A DNA stretch of 6,547 nucleotides, taken from positions 1 to 6,547 of the forward strand of contig URMK01000124.1 in assembly GCA_900548905.1 (NCBI GenBank), written 5' to 3'. Both the position numbers and the translations under genes were made by a program. The notes under the pieces are model-generated. The model saw only the letters and a program-made list of their open reading frames with translations, was not told the origin of the DNA and searched no databases. Every line of letters starts with the position of its first letter. Position 1 is the first letter of the stretch. Source of the DNA: an uncultured Lachnospiraceae bacterium. Lineage in GTDB: Bacteria > Bacillota > Clostridia > Lachnospirales > Lachnospiraceae. Below, piece after piece: positions 5,067-6,547 of this stretch.

Positions 5067-5528
5067 ATGAATCACGATGAAAGATATATAAAGCTTATTA
5101 GCCTTACAGGAAAAGAAAAAGATAATGATTATCAGGCGGCCTGTTATCTGTTAGCATCCTCCCAGGATTTATATGATATAGCCAGTAAGATGGTTTGCCG
5201 GGAAGGAATTCCTTTTGACGATATAGAAAATTTCGCTATCTGGGATGATAGGGATAAATCAATCCTGCTGATTGCTGAAAATCTGTTCCGGTATCAGACA
5301 GAATCATTGGTTTCCCCATTTGAAATATCCAGACTGGGATGTCCATATCTTGATATAGTCTGTAAAGCTATTTTTGTTGCAAGCGGATATGTTGATATCG
5401 AGGTAAATGAAGCAGCAAAATCATTAAACTTTAATGGAGTCCGTTATCAATGTGCAGGAAGGACAATGTCACGATTTTTATCCCTGGTCCAGAAACAAGA
5501 GGAAGAGGAATCCGTATTTGAAAGGTAG
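5067..5528 (+). CDS. DUF6075-like small protein
   Basis: A 153-residue protein. ATG 5067 is chosen over an upstream in-frame start at 5037 because AAGGAG (5055-5060) lies six bases before it. The first half (DERYIKLISLTGKEKDND, then AACYLLASSQDLYDIASKM) and the middle (FDDIENFAIWDDRDKSILLI, AENLFRYQ) resemble DUF6075-type proteins of Firmicute mobile elements. That match is from memory and moderate. After about residue 95 it has a segment around LGCPYLDIVCKAIFVASGY, then a conserved-looking NFNGVRYQCAGRTMSRF and an acidic tail (EEEESVFER). No catalytic motif, membrane helix or export signal is evident. It is 48 bases from the methyltransferase and 22 from the relaxase ATG, so it sits in the same transcript. 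The function is unknown. Confidence 0.72.
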   Translation: MNHDERYIKLISLTGKEKDNDYQAACYLLASSQDLYDIASKMVCREGIPFDDIENFAIWDDRDKSILLIAENLFRYQTESLVSPFEISRLGCPYLDIVCKAIFVASGYVDIEVNEAAKSLNFNGVRYQCAGRTMSRFLSLVQKQEEEESVFER

Positions 5529-5550
5529 GATATAGGCTTTGTCCATATTG

Positions 5551-6547
5551 ATGTATAAACAGCGTTTCCGGAACCCTAATTTTAAGAAGACCGCGGGAGC
5601 GAATTATGCACATATCCGATATATCGCCACCAGGCCGCGTGTCATGAAAAATGAAAACATGACACACGGCCTTTTTGGACGTCTGCAGCCCGGAGATGTC
5701 ATTGCCTTTGAGGACTGGCGCAGCATTGCATCCGCAGTTTATGCGAATTCCCGGAAAGGCATTATCATGTACCGCAGTATTGTATCGTTTTCACAAAAGA
5801 CAGCAGAAGAATTACATTTGTTGGATCAGAAAGCATGGAAACGGTACCTGGAACGGCACATTGCCACAATGGCTGAAAAAAATAATATCAGGCGTGAAAA
5901 CCTGCAGTGGGCAGCTGCTATCCACAATGAGAAAGACCACCCTCATGCCCATATTGTTTTTTGGGATAAATCGGGGGAAATAAGAAAGGCATATACCCCT
6001 CCGGAAATCCCAAATGCAATACGGAAGCAAATGATAAAGGATACCTTTCCAGACAAAATAAAGAGATATCTGGAGGAAAAAGAGAAAGCCGTTAAAGCTG
6101 TAAGGCAAATATTAGATGAACATGTAGAAACTTTTGAAAATTATTACAGAAAATCAGAAGGAATACCAAATCAGCAAATCGATGCTGGACTGGATACGGA
6201 ACTGGAGGGTACCTTTGATATTGATGAGGCCTGTCTTATGGATATGGGGAATAAGCTTTTACAGCTGCGGGCTATTATGCCGGAGAAAGGACGGCTTTCA
6301 TACAAGCTTCTTGCGCCGGAGGTAAAAAAGGAGGTGGATGAATTTACACTTTGCCTGCTAAGAGAGATTCCACAATTAGATTTGGCAGTGAAAAACTATG
6401 TTACATCAAAAAAGGAAATGGCCTGTTTATATACAGCAGATGATAGCTACTTAACTCAAATGGAAAAAACTTACTTAAAAGAAATTGTGAAAGTGGCATC
6501 GAACAGGGTTTTAGCAGGAATAAGGATGCTGATAAGGCTGGAAAAGG
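5551..6547 (+). CDS. MobP-type (MobP3-like) relaxase, 3' end outside window
   Basis: The frame is open from ATG 5551 to the window end, giving 332 residues of a conjugative relaxase. The N-terminus has the motif I region of this family, ANYAHIRYIATRP, with Tyr19 and Tyr24 as candidate nicking tyrosines. The metal-binding motif III is AAIHNEKDHPHAHIVFWD, with H125, H132 and H134 as ligands; this HxxxxHPHxH pattern is typical of MOBP relaxases. A helical, charged region follows. Relaxases nick oriT, bind the 5' end covalently and pilot the strand into the recipient. Start choice is uncertain: ATG 5551 has no ribosome binding site at good spacing, whereas TTG 5539 in the same frame lies eight bases after TAGGA (5526-5530) and would add MSIL. 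Either start implies modest translation. A terminator-like hairpin lies within codons 28-42. Family is confident; the subgroup is from memory of related proteins. Confidence 0.9.
   Translation, partial: MYKQRFRNPNFKKTAGANYAHIRYIATRPRVMKNENMTHGLFGRLQPGDVIAFEDWRSIASAVYANSRKGIIMYRSIVSFSQKTAEELHLLDQKAWKRYLERHIATMAEKNNIRRENLQWAAAIHNEKDHPHAHIVFWDKSGEIRKAYTPPEIPNAIRKQMIKDTFPDKIKRYLEEKEKAVKAVRQILDEHVETFENYYRKSEGIPNQQIDAGLDTELEGTFDIDEACLMDMGNKLLQLRAIMPEKGRLSYKLLAPEVKKEVDEFTLCLLREIPQLDLAVKNYVTSKKEMACLYTADDSYLTQMEKTYLKEIVKVASNRVLAGIRMLIRLEK
5632..5676 (+). terminator. Terminator-like hairpin inside the relaxase coding sequence
   Basis: AGGCCGCGTGTCATG (5632-5646) and CATGACACACGGCCT (5658-5672) are complementary at 14 of 15 positions (one C-A mismatch) around an 11-base A-rich loop. 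The right arm runs into a T run (5672-5676). This is the layout of an intrinsic terminator, yet it encodes residues 28-42 of the relaxase, just after motif I. There is no T run on the opposite strand. It could stop transcription when the start of the gene is not being translated, or be a DNA-binding dyad such as part of an oriT. Confidence 0.65.

Noticed and set aside
5675..5983. 102-residue plus-strand frame within the relaxase
   Set aside because: It overlaps the relaxase motif III region in another frame and has no start signal; the relaxase frame has clear family motifs.

Overview
The window looks like part of the transfer and maintenance region of an integrative and conjugative element (or large mobilizable element) from a low-to-moderate GC Firmicute, most likely a gut Clostridia/Lachnospiraceae-type host. 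I infer this from AAGGAG-type ribosome binding sites, AT-rich codons, and a gene set typical of such elements: a DUF3991/Toprim protein, a RadC-like JAB protein, a DUF5688 protein, an orphan adenine-type methyltransferase and a MobP-type relaxase. All supported genes are on the + strand. No rRNA, tRNA, CRISPR array, transposase or integrase was seen.

Layout. (1) 1-1872 is a tight cluster: the 3' part of a DUF3991/Toprim gene, an overlapping 82-residue gene, and an overlapping RadC-like gene. A strong intrinsic terminator (1922-1964) closes it. (2) 1971-2749 is a visibly more GC-rich island. It holds one unrecognised gene (2074-2442), perhaps fed by a short upstream ORF that ends in an ATGA overlap, and then a 307-base gene-free stretch with several perfect or near-perfect inverted repeats and a repeated GGGTTC motif. 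(3) 2750-6547 reads as one operon: DUF5688 protein, putative ribbon-helix-helix protein, a 21-codon bridging ORF, DNA methyltransferase, DUF6075-like protein, and a relaxase cut by the window end.

How the genes may work together (inference). The relaxase would nick and carry the transferred strand, and the small RHH-like protein is a candidate relaxosome accessory factor or operon repressor. The Toprim protein may act on DNA replication or priming in the recipient. The methyltransferase, with no restriction partner in view, could mark element DNA or protect it from host restriction. RadC-like and DUF5688 proteins are common cargo of such elements without settled roles.

Most worth a second look: a terminator-like hairpin inside the relaxase coding sequence (5632-5676); the ATGA-linked 21-codon ORF that carries a hairpin and runs into the methyltransferase start; the multi-hairpin gene-free region at 2445-2682; and an apparent duplication of the RadC N-terminal domain as a separate small gene.
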